This document shows, piece after piece, positions 34,865-42,196 of a stretch of DNA of 48,820 bases. The notes under the pieces were generated by a model. That model was not told the DNA's origin, did no database searches, and saw nothing but the letters and a program-made list of their open reading frames with translations. Position numbers and translations under genes: made by a program. The first letter of the stretch is position 1. Every line of letters begins with the position of its first letter. Location of the stretch: NCBI GenBank assembly GCA_024401275.1, contig JAKSLJ010000025.1:1-48820 (forward strand), in the 5' to 3' direction. The stretch is from Bacteroidaceae bacterium (GTDB lineage Bacteria; Bacteroidota; Bacteroidia; Bacteroidales; Bacteroidaceae).

Positions 34865-36403
34865 ATGACACTCCCCTCGTTGACTCTGCTATGCTGTCTG
34901 ACAGCCCTTTCGCCAGAGAGGACGGATAGCGTCGATTTGAACGACGCTACTGAGTTTGTGGAAGATAGCATGGTGAATGAGGTGGAGACAACGGATTCCA
35001 TTCTTTATTACCATAACCCTCAGTACTCTGCTCAACACCCTAAACGATGGTGGGTGGCAGGTGCTGAGGTCATGGCGGTTAATGTAGGGAACATACTAAT
35101 CAACCGGTATATTTTCAACTTCGATTTTTCGCACATCAGCTGTTCCACCATCAAGAACAACCTCAAGCACGGGTTTGTGTGGGATAATGACGATTTCGTA
35201 ATAAACCAAATCGGACATCCTTATCAGGGCAGTTTCTATTATAGTGTGTCGCGTGCAAATGGTTTGAACTATTGGCAGTCGCTTCCTTTTACCGTGTTAG
35301 GTTCGTTGTCGTGGGAATTTCTCTGCGAGAGCGACCCTCCTGCCATAAACGACATTATCACAACTCCGATTGGAGGTGCGGCTCTCGGAGAAGTAACATG
35401 GCGTCTGTCTGACCTTGTGCTTGACGATAGCAAGCGTGGTTTCCAGCGCTTTTGGCGTGAGGCGGCAGCATTTGTTATCAACCCAATGCGAGGCATCAAC
35501 CGCATATTCTATGGTGAAGCCTGGCGTCATCGTTCCAGCTACTACAAATACCACGACAAGGTGGCATTTCCCGTAAAATTTGCCGTGGGAACTGGTTTCC
35601 GTCATCTAAGCAACAGATTTGACATTGCCAACGGAGCGAACAATCTTCAACTTCATCTCGGTTTGGAATATGGGGATGCTTTCAGCGAAGAGGATACTCG
35701 TCCGTACGATTATTTCCTAATGGAAACGAAGTGCGGATTCTTTGGCAATCAGCCGATCATAGAGCAGTTTAGTGCGGTCGGTCGCATCTACGGCAGGAAG
35801 ATAACTACACGCAAGGGAAATCAGGTGCAATATGGTGTGTATCAGCATTTCAACTACTACGACAGCAACGACATTGAGGGTAATGACGACGATGCTCACA
35901 TCCCTTATCTTGTCAGCGAGACAGCTTCTTTCGGTCCTGGCGTGATGCTCAAGGCTCCATTGTCGCAAAACAGCTACTTACTGCATTCTGCCCATCTCTC
36001 AGGCGTGGCTCTCGGTGCAGTGAAGAGTGACCATTACAGCGTTCTCGACCGTCGCTACAACCTCGGTAGCGGTTACAGCATCAAGCTTGGCAGCATGTTG
36101 CAAATGGGCAAAGGCACGGGAATAGGCGCAAGCCTGAATCACTACCACCTGTTCACATGGAAGGACTACGACGAGTCGTACATTGATTCAGGCAGCGACT
36201 TGCACTTTCTTAATTCACAAGGCAATCGGAGCAACACTTTGATGGACATTGCACGATTGACCTTCTCGCAAGATATTTGCATGAATATGACGTGGCTTTT
36301 GGATGGCGCTTATTATTATCGCACTACCCGATACAAGAGCTTCGAGCGCGTCAGTTCACATTCGTTCGAACTCAGCACTTCGCTGATGTTCAGATTCCAT
36401 TGA
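34865..36403 (+). CDS. DUF3943 outer-membrane-type protein
   Basis: A 512-residue protein with a short hydrophobic N-terminus (MTLPSLTLLCCLTALSP), probably a signal peptide. The family core is clear: NVGNILINRYIF, GFVWDNDDFVINQIGHPYQGSFYYSVSRANGLNYWQSLPFTVLGSLSWEFLCESDPPAINDIITTPIGGAALGEVTWRLSD (about 75-185). The remainder is beta-strand-rich and ends LSTSLMFRFH, with a terminal aromatic near the end as in outer-membrane barrels. The function is unknown. It starts four bases after bglX and is surely co-transcribed. It may be a barrel partner for the glycosidase, which is inference. Confidence 0.85.
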   Translation: MTLPSLTLLCCLTALSPERTDSVDLNDATEFVEDSMVNEVETTDSILYYHNPQYSAQHPKRWWVAGAEVMAVNVGNILINRYIFNFDFSHISCSTIKNNLKHGFVWDNDDFVINQIGHPYQGSFYYSVSRANGLNYWQSLPFTVLGSLSWEFLCESDPPAINDIITTPIGGAALGEVTWRLSDLVLDDSKRGFQRFWREAAAFVINPMRGINRIFYGEAWRHRSSYYKYHDKVAFPVKFAVGTGFRHLSNRFDIANGANNLQLHLGLEYGDAFSEEDTRPYDYFLMETKCGFFGNQPIIEQFSAVGRIYGRKITTRKGNQVQYGVYQHFNYYDSNDIEGNDDDAHIPYLVSETASFGPGVMLKAPLSQNSYLLHSAHLSGVALGAVKSDHYSVLDRRYNLGSGYSIKLGSMLQMGKGTGIGASLNHYHLFTWKDYDESYIDSGSDLHFLNSQGNRSNTLMDIARLTFSQDICMNMTWLLDGAYYYRTTRYKSFERVSSHSFELSTSLMFRFH

Positions 36404-36468
36404 CTTCTGTCTTTTTGTAAATAAGGTTGACTCCTAAATTCCCATTTATGAATCAATCTTAATTTGGA

Positions 36469-36552
36469 AAGGTATTCGAGCCAGGAGAGTTCAAGATTAT
36501 GGTCGGCAACAGCAGCGTGAACGTCAAGGACTGCATGATAACGGTGGAATAA
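36469..36552 (+). pseudogene. 27-codon C-terminal remnant of a second GH3 gene
   Basis: KVFEPGEFKIMVGNSSVNVKDCMITVE and a stop: all 27 residues equal the C-terminus of the GH3 enzyme 1.7 kb upstream. The DNA differs at nine synonymous positions and uses TAA in place of TGA. Upstream of it the frame soon stops. So a paralogue that was under protein-level selection has lost everything except its end. Confidence 0.8.
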
Positions 36553-36564
36553 AGACCACCCAAA

Positions 36565-36600
36565 AGCCCACCCAAGCCCTCCCGAAGGGAAGGGATGTTT
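36565..36600 (-). repeat. CCCTCCC/GGGAGGG repeat after the GH3 remnant
   Basis: AGCCCACCCAAGCCCTCCCG followed by AAGGGAAGGGATGTTT is the reverse complement of the family at 7656-7691, with one extra base in the second arm. Confidence 0.8.
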
Positions 36601-36635
36601 AATAGTTTTGTAGGGCTGTAGATTATTCACTAATA

Positions 36636-36681
36636 AAAACTCCCCGAATCAGAGAAAACAACTCCGATTCGGGAGTTTTTT
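36636..36681 (+). terminator. Terminator before the WYL operon
   Basis: AAAACTCCCCGAATC (36636-36650) and GATTCGGGAGTTTT (36666-36679) pair with one bulged C, followed by T-rich sequence. It isolates the following operon from the GH3-DUF3943 unit. Confidence 0.85.
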
Positions 36682-36750
36682 GTATAAAAGAGTCATTCTT
36701 GTAGCCTTTTACATAAAAATTTCACTGCAAACTCACTTTTTTCATAGGTA

Positions 36751-36785
36751 TGACACGATTTGTCACACCCTTAGTCGTACCTTTG
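36751..36785 (+). promoter_or_regulatory. Promoter and candidate WYL operator
   Basis: A -7 box TACCTTTG (36778-36785) lies 49 bases before the WYL ATG. About 17 bases upstream, overlapping the expected -33 region, is the inverted repeat TGACA-CGATT-TGTCA (36751-36765). WYL regulators of defence systems bind palindromes over their own promoters, so autoregulation is a reasonable guess. Confidence 0.5.
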
Positions 36786-36833
36786 CACCCAGAAAATCGT
36801 AAATCGCAAATCAGTAAATCGTAAAATTCAAAG

Positions 36834-37733
36834 ATGAACGTCATCAAAAAATATATCTGGCTCCTACAGAAACTCCAACAATACGGAGAACTGACACAAA
36901 AGGATTTTGACCGTCTTTGGCAAAACAGCACCCTCAGCTATGGCAAGCCTTTGGACTCACGCAACTTCCATCGTTGGAAAGAAGCTGCTGAAGACTTGTT
37001 TTCCGTTGACATAGAGTGCGTCTGTTCACAGGGTCAATACAGATACCGCATCAAGAGAAACAGCAATGATGAGGTAACAAACTGGCTGCTTCACACCATG
37101 ACTGTCAGCAACCTTTTGGAAGAGTACAAGGGGCTGAACGACTCTATCATCCTGGAGAAGGTTCCTTCTGGCGAATCGCATCTGGGAACTATTCTCGATG
37201 CCATTAAATATGGTAAGCAGCTTATGGTTACATATCACAATTTCCATCGCGAGGAAGCCAATCCTCCGGCTCTGGTGAATCCTCTCTGCGTGAAACTGTC
37301 CGACAGGCGATGGTATGTGCTTGTTGACTTTGCCGAAAAGGAGAACTACCGCCGCATCATGGCGTTGGACAGGATTGTTCATATAGAACTGCAACACACA
37401 TCCTACACCATGCCCGAGAACTTTGATGCAAAGACGTATTTCAATGACAGCTACGGCATTACGGTCATGTCCGACGTTCCGACGGAAACCGTTATATTGA
37501 AAGTGCCGGCATCGGCTGCACCATATCTCAGGGCATTGCCTTTCCATCCCTCACAACGGGAAACAAGAAAGGAAGGAGACTTCGTATTCATGGAGTATCG
37601 CCTGAAGATAACAGAAGAACTAGCCTTCGCATTACTGAGACATGCAGTAAGAAGCGAGATAATAGAGCCTATCTCACTTCGCAAAAAGGTAAAGGAACTC
37701 GCAAGACAAATAATCGATAAACATAACCTCTAA
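36834..37733 (+). CDS. WYL-domain transcriptional regulator
   Basis: A 299-residue regulator. The N-terminal about 65 residues (IWLLQKLQQYGELTQKDFDRLWQNS..DSRNFHRWKEAAEDLFSVDI) look like a winged helix. The WYL domain is at about 120-190 (LDAIKYGKQLMVTYHNFHREEANPPALVNPLCVKLSDRRWYVLVDF..RIMALDRIVHIEL). The signature Trp-Tyr appears as RRWYVLV. A WCX-like C-terminal part follows (TVILKVPASAAPYLRALPFHPSQRE). Such proteins control BREX, CBASS and other defence operons, usually as ligand-sensing repressors. The next gene follows after 14 bases and a third after 18 more, so it heads a three-gene operon. Confidence 0.88.
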   Translation: MNVIKKYIWLLQKLQQYGELTQKDFDRLWQNSTLSYGKPLDSRNFHRWKEAAEDLFSVDIECVCSQGQYRYRIKRNSNDEVTNWLLHTMTVSNLLEEYKGLNDSIILEKVPSGESHLGTILDAIKYGKQLMVTYHNFHREEANPPALVNPLCVKLSDRRWYVLVDFAEKENYRRIMALDRIVHIELQHTSYTMPENFDAKTYFNDSYGITVMSDVPTETVILKVPASAAPYLRALPFHPSQRETRKEGDFVFMEYRLKITEELAFALLRHAVRSEIIEPISLRKKVKELARQIIDKHNL

Positions 37734-37747
37734 ACAAAATCTTAATT

Positions 37748-38266
37748 ATGGAAAAAGTTTTCAAGCCTGAGTTTGATGGCAAGGGTATCTGGATGTATTG
37801 GCCAGACGACAACGCAAGAATGTTCAAGGAGAATGTAGAAAAGGGCTTCATGGCATGCGGTCTTCCTGATGCAGACATCGACCTTGGCGACCTTGACCTA
37901 ATCGGTGTCAGAAGAATAGAGGCTACCGTTGATGCTGAGTACGGAAAGCCTAATCCTGCGGCTGTAAAGCTAATGACAGACATCTACGCAAAAGTTGACA
38001 TTGGCGACTTCATCATTGCACGCAACGGCTTCGACACAATCGTTGGCATCGGCATCGTCACAAGCGACTATTACTACGACGAAGAGCAGCCACTGTTCAA
38101 TCATTGCCGCAAGGTGGAATGGATAAACACTGACACTTGGACGTTCCCTGAAGAACTGAAGCGAGGCGGCAAGTGGCACAGAGTAACGCTCATCGACCAG
38201 CACTATCGCTATATCGCAGAGGAACTGATCACCGCCATCTGCGAGGGCAAGAGCGAAGAGGAATGA
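37748..38266 (+). CDS. EVE/PUA-like protein related to McrB N-terminal modules
   Basis: A 172-residue cytosolic protein. The centre (AVKLMTDIYAKVDIGDFIIARNGFDTIVGIGIVTSDYYYDEEQPLFNHCRKVEW) has the pattern of EVE-like domains (GDxVIAxxGxxxIxGIGxVxSDYxYDEE...HxRxVxW) fused to McrB-type AAA proteins, where such domains are thought to read modified bases. Here the module stands alone, followed by a helical C-terminus (IDQHYRYIAEELITAICEG). The start of the protein (FKPEFDGKGIWMYWPDDNARMFKENVEKGFMACG) also resembles this class. No NTPase is nearby. It lies between a WYL regulator and a dual-nuclease gene. Substrate reading is inference. Confidence 0.65.
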   Translation: MEKVFKPEFDGKGIWMYWPDDNARMFKENVEKGFMACGLPDADIDLGDLDLIGVRRIEATVDAEYGKPNPAAVKLMTDIYAKVDIGDFIIARNGFDTIVGIGIVTSDYYYDEEQPLFNHCRKVEWINTDTWTFPEELKRGGKWHRVTLIDQHYRYIAEELITAICEGKSEEE

Positions 38267-38284
38267 AGAGCGGCAATCAGTAGC

Positions 38285-40531
38285 ATGAATTTTGAAGAAA
38301 TGAAGTCACAAAGTCCCAAGCATAGTAGTTCAAACACCAGTGGGGCAAACTCTCACAAAGCATTCATGGATGCTGCCAGGAAATATCAAGAATCCATTGT
38401 CCGTCAGTGGAGCAAGCAGTTCGGCGGCGAATGCATCTGGGACGAGCGACCTAACCATGGCGTGTGGTTGAAGGATGAGTACGCTCTGAAAGGACTTGTC
38501 TTCTATGAGGGCTTTCGTGACGAGATAATGGGTTTGTATCGTGCCGGTCATACAAAGATCGGCATGAACCTGCTCAACAATGCCCTTAGAAGCGAGCATA
38601 TCCCGTACAACTTGTTCTTCCCGATGATGAAGAGCCAGAACAAGCTTGCCACAAAAGGTTTCTTCAACGAGCTGCTTGGCACTGACTGCATAGCCGAAAT
38701 CCTTGATGTCAAGATAGAGCACGCGCCAAAGCCTCCAAGAAACTACCTGAACGACGGAACATCGTTTGACGCTTTCGTACACTACAAGCACAAGGACGGC
38801 AGCAAGGGAGCCATTGGCATAGAGGTGAAATACACCGAGCGCGAATACGCTATTGGCAATACGGAATACATGAACACTCATGACGAATCCGGGAACGTAA
38901 GGCTTTGCCATCATTATGAACGAGCAACGCGTGGTTCTGGCTATTACGTTCCGAACAGCGACGCACTACTCGTCACTGACAATCTCAGGCAGATCTGGCG
39001 CAACCATATCCTTGGAGCGTCTATGGTATTGCATGGTGACATTCGCCATTTCTCTTCCGTAACCATCTTCCCTGATGCTAATCCGCACTTCCACGAAGCA
39101 ACAGCGGAGTATCGCAATGTACTGACGGACCAAGGCTTGTCAACATTCCTTACCGTCACCTACGAGAAGATGTTTGAGATCCTTACCCGCCATTTCCGTA
39201 CCGCAGAGCACCTCTCATGGATTGACTATCTATACAAGCGCTACCTCTTCGGCGCGGAAATGCCAAAGGTCACTCCGATAGCAGCAAGTGAAGTTGCGAA
39301 GGATGGTTTCCTTTCTGCAAACATAAAAACGGATTTCATAGGCAAGACAACTGCCATGCCGGTAGCGAAAACACTCAATCGTGGTGTTTCCCTGGCACTG
39401 ATAGTTGCATTCAAAGACAGTCCTATCTATGCACTCTATAAGCAGCATACTGACGAGCTGATGATCTGCATTCGCAACAATTACATTAATGTATATTATC
39501 GTTTGAATAACATCGCAGAAGTACGTCTTGTAGGCAATGGTGAAATCAGTTGCGGCATACATCCGTATTTTCTCAGAAGAAACGAGAAGCACAATGTCGT
39601 TCTTACTGGACAAGAAATACAACGACAGATAGTTGACCGTTACGAAGAAATAAAGCATCTTGCAGAGAACAAAAAAAACACTACGTTGGAAAAGGTCTCG
39701 CAGCAGAAGCTTGTCATGCAGAACAACGCCAGTCCTTCTTCTAAATGGTTCTGTGTAGATGTTGAGTGGGCACGCTCTTTCAACAATCAGGCGGAAAAGG
39801 ATTCGTGCATGTCTTCTCGTATGGACATCATAGCGATCTCAAAGGAAGCGCCTCATCGGGTAGCTGTCATAGAACTCAAGTACGGAAGCAAGTCGCTCGA
39901 CGGAAGTGCTGGCGTGATGAAGCATATACAAGACTTCAAGACGCTCAAGGAAGGCAGCACGCACAATGGCACTCGCATAGATTATTACGACGGCATGTGT
40001 ACCGACATCTGCAACATTCTTGAGGCATACGACGCTTTGGATTTAGAGTTGCCGGATTCACTGAAGCGACTCACCAAGGAGCAATTCGCTACGGCTCCCG
40101 AGTTCTACATAATGACAATGGACAACAATGCGTCATCCTCCCGTGGCTTTTCTCCAAAGCAGACCATGGCAGCCTACCTGTTCTCCCCGAACAGCAGGAA
40201 CTACAACGCATGGGGGTGCCGCCAACCAGCACGCCATAATGTCCAGGACAACCTTGGGATAAACGTGTTGGATCTATCATCAGCTCTACCAGTGACCTTT
40301 ATCTTCTCAAGACAGGATGCATCTAACATAGACATCAATGATATATTGGAGGATAGTAGCTACGAAATAATTCGACCTAAGGCAAGCACTTATCTGTATG
40401 ACAACACACAGAAAGCGGCTAACACCCCAACCTATCTCCAAGAGAAGAAAGATCAGACCAGCAACAACATAGCCATCTATCTCATTGCAGCGCTAGCATT
40501 ACTCGCTTTGCTGATTTTCCTAATACTTTAA
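38285..40531 (+). CDS. Dual PD-(D/E)XK-like nuclease with C-terminal membrane anchor
   Basis: A 748-residue protein. Region 1 (about 70-290) resembles PGN_0703-type restriction nucleases: LATKGFFNELLGTDCIAEILDV, then SFDAFVHYKHKD and GAIGIEVKYTE give Asp162 and Glu180-x-Lys182. Region 2 (about 490-670) repeats the pattern with SRMDIIAIS and VAVIELKYGSK, giving Asp514 and Glu530-x-Lys532. The last about 22 residues (NNIAIYLIAALALLALLIFLIL) are a membrane helix. Two nuclease cores plus a tail anchor is an unusual arrangement. It follows the EVE-like gene after 18 bases and is closed by a terminator. Probably DNA cleavage in a defence system; cleavage and target are not shown by the sequence. 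Confidence 0.7.
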   Translation: MNFEEMKSQSPKHSSSNTSGANSHKAFMDAARKYQESIVRQWSKQFGGECIWDERPNHGVWLKDEYALKGLVFYEGFRDEIMGLYRAGHTKIGMNLLNNALRSEHIPYNLFFPMMKSQNKLATKGFFNELLGTDCIAEILDVKIEHAPKPPRNYLNDGTSFDAFVHYKHKDGSKGAIGIEVKYTEREYAIGNTEYMNTHDESGNVRLCHHYERATRGSGYYVPNSDALLVTDNLRQIWRNHILGASMVLHGDIRHFSSVTIFPDANPHFHEATAEYRNVLTDQGLSTFLTVTYEKMFEILTRHFRTAEHLSWIDYLYKRYLFGAEMPKVTPIAASEVAKDGFLSANIKTDFIGKTTAMPVAKTLNRGVSLALIVAFKDSPIYALYKQHTDELMICIRNNYINVYYRLNNIAEVRLVGNGEISCGIHPYFLRRNEKHNVVLTGQEIQRQIVDRYEEIKHLAENKKNTTLEKVSQQKLVMQNNASPSSKWFCVDVEWARSFNNQAEKDSCMSSRMDIIAISKEAPHRVAVIELKYGSKSLDGSAGVMKHIQDFKTLKEGSTHNGTRIDYYDGMCTDICNILEAYDALDLELPDSLKRLTKEQFATAPEFYIMTMDNNASSSRGFSPKQTMAAYLFSPNSRNYNAWGCRQPARHNVQDNLGINVLDLSSALPVTFIFSRQDASNIDINDILEDSSYEIIRPKASTYLYDNTQKAANTPTYLQEKKDQTSNNIAIYLIAALALLALLIFLIL

Positions 40532-40538
40532 CAATCCA

Positions 40539-40572
40539 AAAGCCTCAAGCTTCATTTGAAACTTGAGGCTTT
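40539..40572 (+). terminator. Terminator of the WYL operon
   Basis: AAAGCCTCAAG pairs with CTTGAGGCTTT over a 12-base loop and is followed by GTTTT. Confidence 0.85.
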
Positions 40573-40613
40573 GTTTTGGTTCTGCGTCACTTTAGGCAAC
40601 ATATAGGCGAATT

Positions 40614-40870
40614 ACGTCTGAAGGACGTCAACATTTTAGCCTATGGCAACGCCATAGGTATATGATTTTAACAATGGAAACTCGCTGCAACGCAGCAACG
40701 ACAATATGCTGCAACGCAGCTTTCTACACGACTAATGTTCTCGCGATATTTGGGTTAAGTTAAAGGGCGTTGCCCAAGATTGTTGTTGCTGCGTTGCAGC
40801 GATGCTAAATCCCTATAAATCAGTTCCTAGGGCGTTGCACTAGGCTAAGGTGTCGACGTCCTTCAGACGT
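40614..40870. repeat. 257-bp inverted array of small palindromes
   Basis: The left half (ACGTCTGAAGGACGTC, TTAGCCTATGGCAACGCCATAG, GCTGCAACGCAGC) is answered in reverse by the right half (ending GACGTCCTTCAGACGT). Each half contains several smaller palindromes with AAC or GTT loops: CCTATGGC/GCCATAGG at about 40640-40658 and GCTGC/GCAGC at 40684-40696 and 40708-40720. The GCAACGC core recurs at least five times. No coding frame. Confidence 0.75.
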
Positions 40871-40900
40871 CTTTGTTGCCACTCTTACCTTTGTTTTTTT

Positions 40901-41050
40901 AAAATAAGTAGCACTGAAGCACTAGACAGATTCATAATACTGAATATCAGCACATTGCGCAGTGCTACATACCCCCATTTATGTAGCACTAAGCAAAGTC
41001 CTAGTTCTCAACGGTTTAGACAGCCTTAGTGCTATAGTGCTACTTATTTT
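40901..41050. repeat. 150-bp nested inverted repeat built from TAGCACT
   Basis: The end arms 40901-40924 and 41027-41050 are inverted copies with two mismatches (AAAATAAGTAGCACT..AGCACTA). Inside, AGTGCTACAT (40961-40970) and ATGTAGCACT (40981-40990) form a perfect 10-bp stem with a 10-base loop. It looks like a small non-autonomous mobile element or a cruciform. No gene. Confidence 0.7.
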
Positions 41051-41139
41051 TCAAAAACTCTGTTAAAGCCTTAAATGGAGAATGGGGAATTGGCGACAAA
41101 ACTGCCGCGCAACCCAATTGTCTATTTTCAAACACTTAC

Positions 41140-41180
41140 CGTCGCAGACGCATTAGTTCACTACTTTCATCTGCGGCGAT
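41140..41180. repeat. GTCGCAGACG/CATCTGCGGCGA hairpin upstream of the RNA promoter
   Basis: The arms pair imperfectly (CG.CGCAGA.G). A similar arrangement (CCGCCGCAGATG..CTGTGGCGG) occurs at 44224-44266 upstream of ettA. Both lie 60 to 200 bases before a TAnnTTTG promoter. Confidence 0.45.
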
Positions 41181-41233
41181 TGACACTTATAAGCATATTT
41201 TTTTCTTGCCATAAAATATTTTTCCCATATTTC

Positions 41234-41264
41234 TTTGTACTTAAAAAATAAATCACTAACTTTG
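41234..41264 (+). promoter_or_regulatory. Promoter of the structured RNA
   Basis: TTTG (41234-41237), 19 bases, TAACTTTG (41257-41264): a full match to the Bacteroidetes consensus. Transcription would begin near 41270. Confidence 0.75.
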
Positions 41265-41269
41265 CACCG

Positions 41270-41600
41270 TCTAACCTACGCTTTGCCATCTCTATAGATG
41301 TGCGGCTGGGCGAGGCACTACATTATGTAAAAGCGTCATTGATGCTTTGTTCTATGGCTATGTGAACCTAGGAAATTCATATTGCTTGCCGAGAACATTG
41401 TCTGAAGTGGTTGCTACGGGTATGCTATAACCATATCCTGAAAGTGTGTTGCGAGGGTATTTATATCCTCACGCACACTTTCTTGGATATGCACTATAAC
41501 TAAGCGTAGGCAGACACTCTACAAGTTAGCAAGCAAGGTTTTCCTAGGACCGACATAGCGAACAAGTAGAGATGGAAGCCTGCGTTTTTGTATTTTGTAG
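41270..41600 (+). ncRNA. Long rod-shaped structured RNA, about 330 nt
   Basis: From the promoter to a U-rich end (GCGTTTTTGTATTTTG) the sequence folds by hand into one long rod. From the outside in: CCATCTCTA (41286-41294) with TAGAGATGG (41567-41575), flanked by ACGC/GCGT; GTTC and GCTATGT (41349-41363) with ACATAGC and GAAC (41553-41563); CCTAGGAAA (41367-41375) with TTTCCTAGG (41540-41548); TTGCTTGC (41382-41389) with GCAAGCAA (41529-41536). At the tip, CATATCC (41432) with GGATATG (41485) and a 16-bp apical stem around 41440-41482. A side hairpin (AAAGCGTC/GATGCTTT) lies in the 5' half. There are no tmRNA, RNase P or SRP signatures. A rod of this kind recalls 6S RNA or the Bacteroidales-1 motif; identity is open. 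Confidence 0.75.
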
Positions 41601-41665
41601 TTAATATTCATTTGTTAATTAACTACCTTATTGGGGCTTCTTGAGGTTATATCTAAAATGTTACG

Positions 41666-42166
41666 ATGAAAAGATTTATTTCTATCTTAACAATGGTCTT
41701 TGCGCTTACGCTCAGCATAAGTGCTCAAAAGCAAACAACTCAAACAAAGTACACAACAACTTATACCCAAGCATACGATAATGCTGAGTCACGTATGGCA
41801 CAGGTACTTGTACAACCATTGGTAAAGCCGTTGGTGTGTGAGGTGGAAGTAGTACCTTCAAAGCCAACAAGTTTCAAGTTAAACCTTACAAAGACAAAGG
41901 TTGAAAAGGATCTTGAGGGTAATCTTACGAATGTACACAACTATGGTATCTTCAAGTACACAGAAGCTACACAGACAGACATGATTGTTGCTGCAACATA
42001 CCATCTATACTCAACAGACGATGGTGACTATGTACTTGAAATAAAGGGATTCCCTGCAAAGTTCAAGAACTGGCACACTGCTACTAATTCGGACTACGAA
42101 TGGATGAGGATTACAGGCGCAGAAGGTGCAGGAAACCAGACTATTACTCCAATCGTTAAGAAATAA
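41666..42166 (+). CDS. Secreted protein, function unknown
   Basis: A 166-residue protein with a signal peptide (MKRFISILTMVFALTLSISAQ). A Thr/Gln-rich stretch follows (KQTTQTKYTTTYTQAYDNAESRMAQVLVQPLVKPLV), then a beta-rich domain (VVAATYHLYSTDDGDYVLEIKGFPAKFKNW). I recognise no family. It lies 65 bases after the U-rich end of the structured RNA, so the RNA could also act as its leader. A second secreted protein follows after 30 bases and is probably co-transcribed. Confidence 0.7.
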   Translation: MKRFISILTMVFALTLSISAQKQTTQTKYTTTYTQAYDNAESRMAQVLVQPLVKPLVCEVEVVPSKPTSFKLNLTKTKVEKDLEGNLTNVHNYGIFKYTEATQTDMIVAATYHLYSTDDGDYVLEIKGFPAKFKNWHTATNSDYEWMRITGAEGAGNQTITPIVKK

Positions 42167-42196
42167 TCACTAAAAATATTACAAAAGGTTTAAACA

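Noticed and set aside
36834-40531. Complete McrBC or BREX system
   Set aside because: No AAA GTPase, no McrC, no methyltransferase or PglZ/BrxL genes are present.
40614-41050. CRISPR array
   Set aside because: The repeats are inverted and of unequal spacing, with no regular spacers and no cas genes.
41270-41600. tmRNA, RNase P RNA or SRP RNA
   Set aside because: No CCA end or tRNA-like ends, no conserved RNase P core (GAGGAAAGTCC-like), no SRP GNAR/GGAA tetraloop arrangement.
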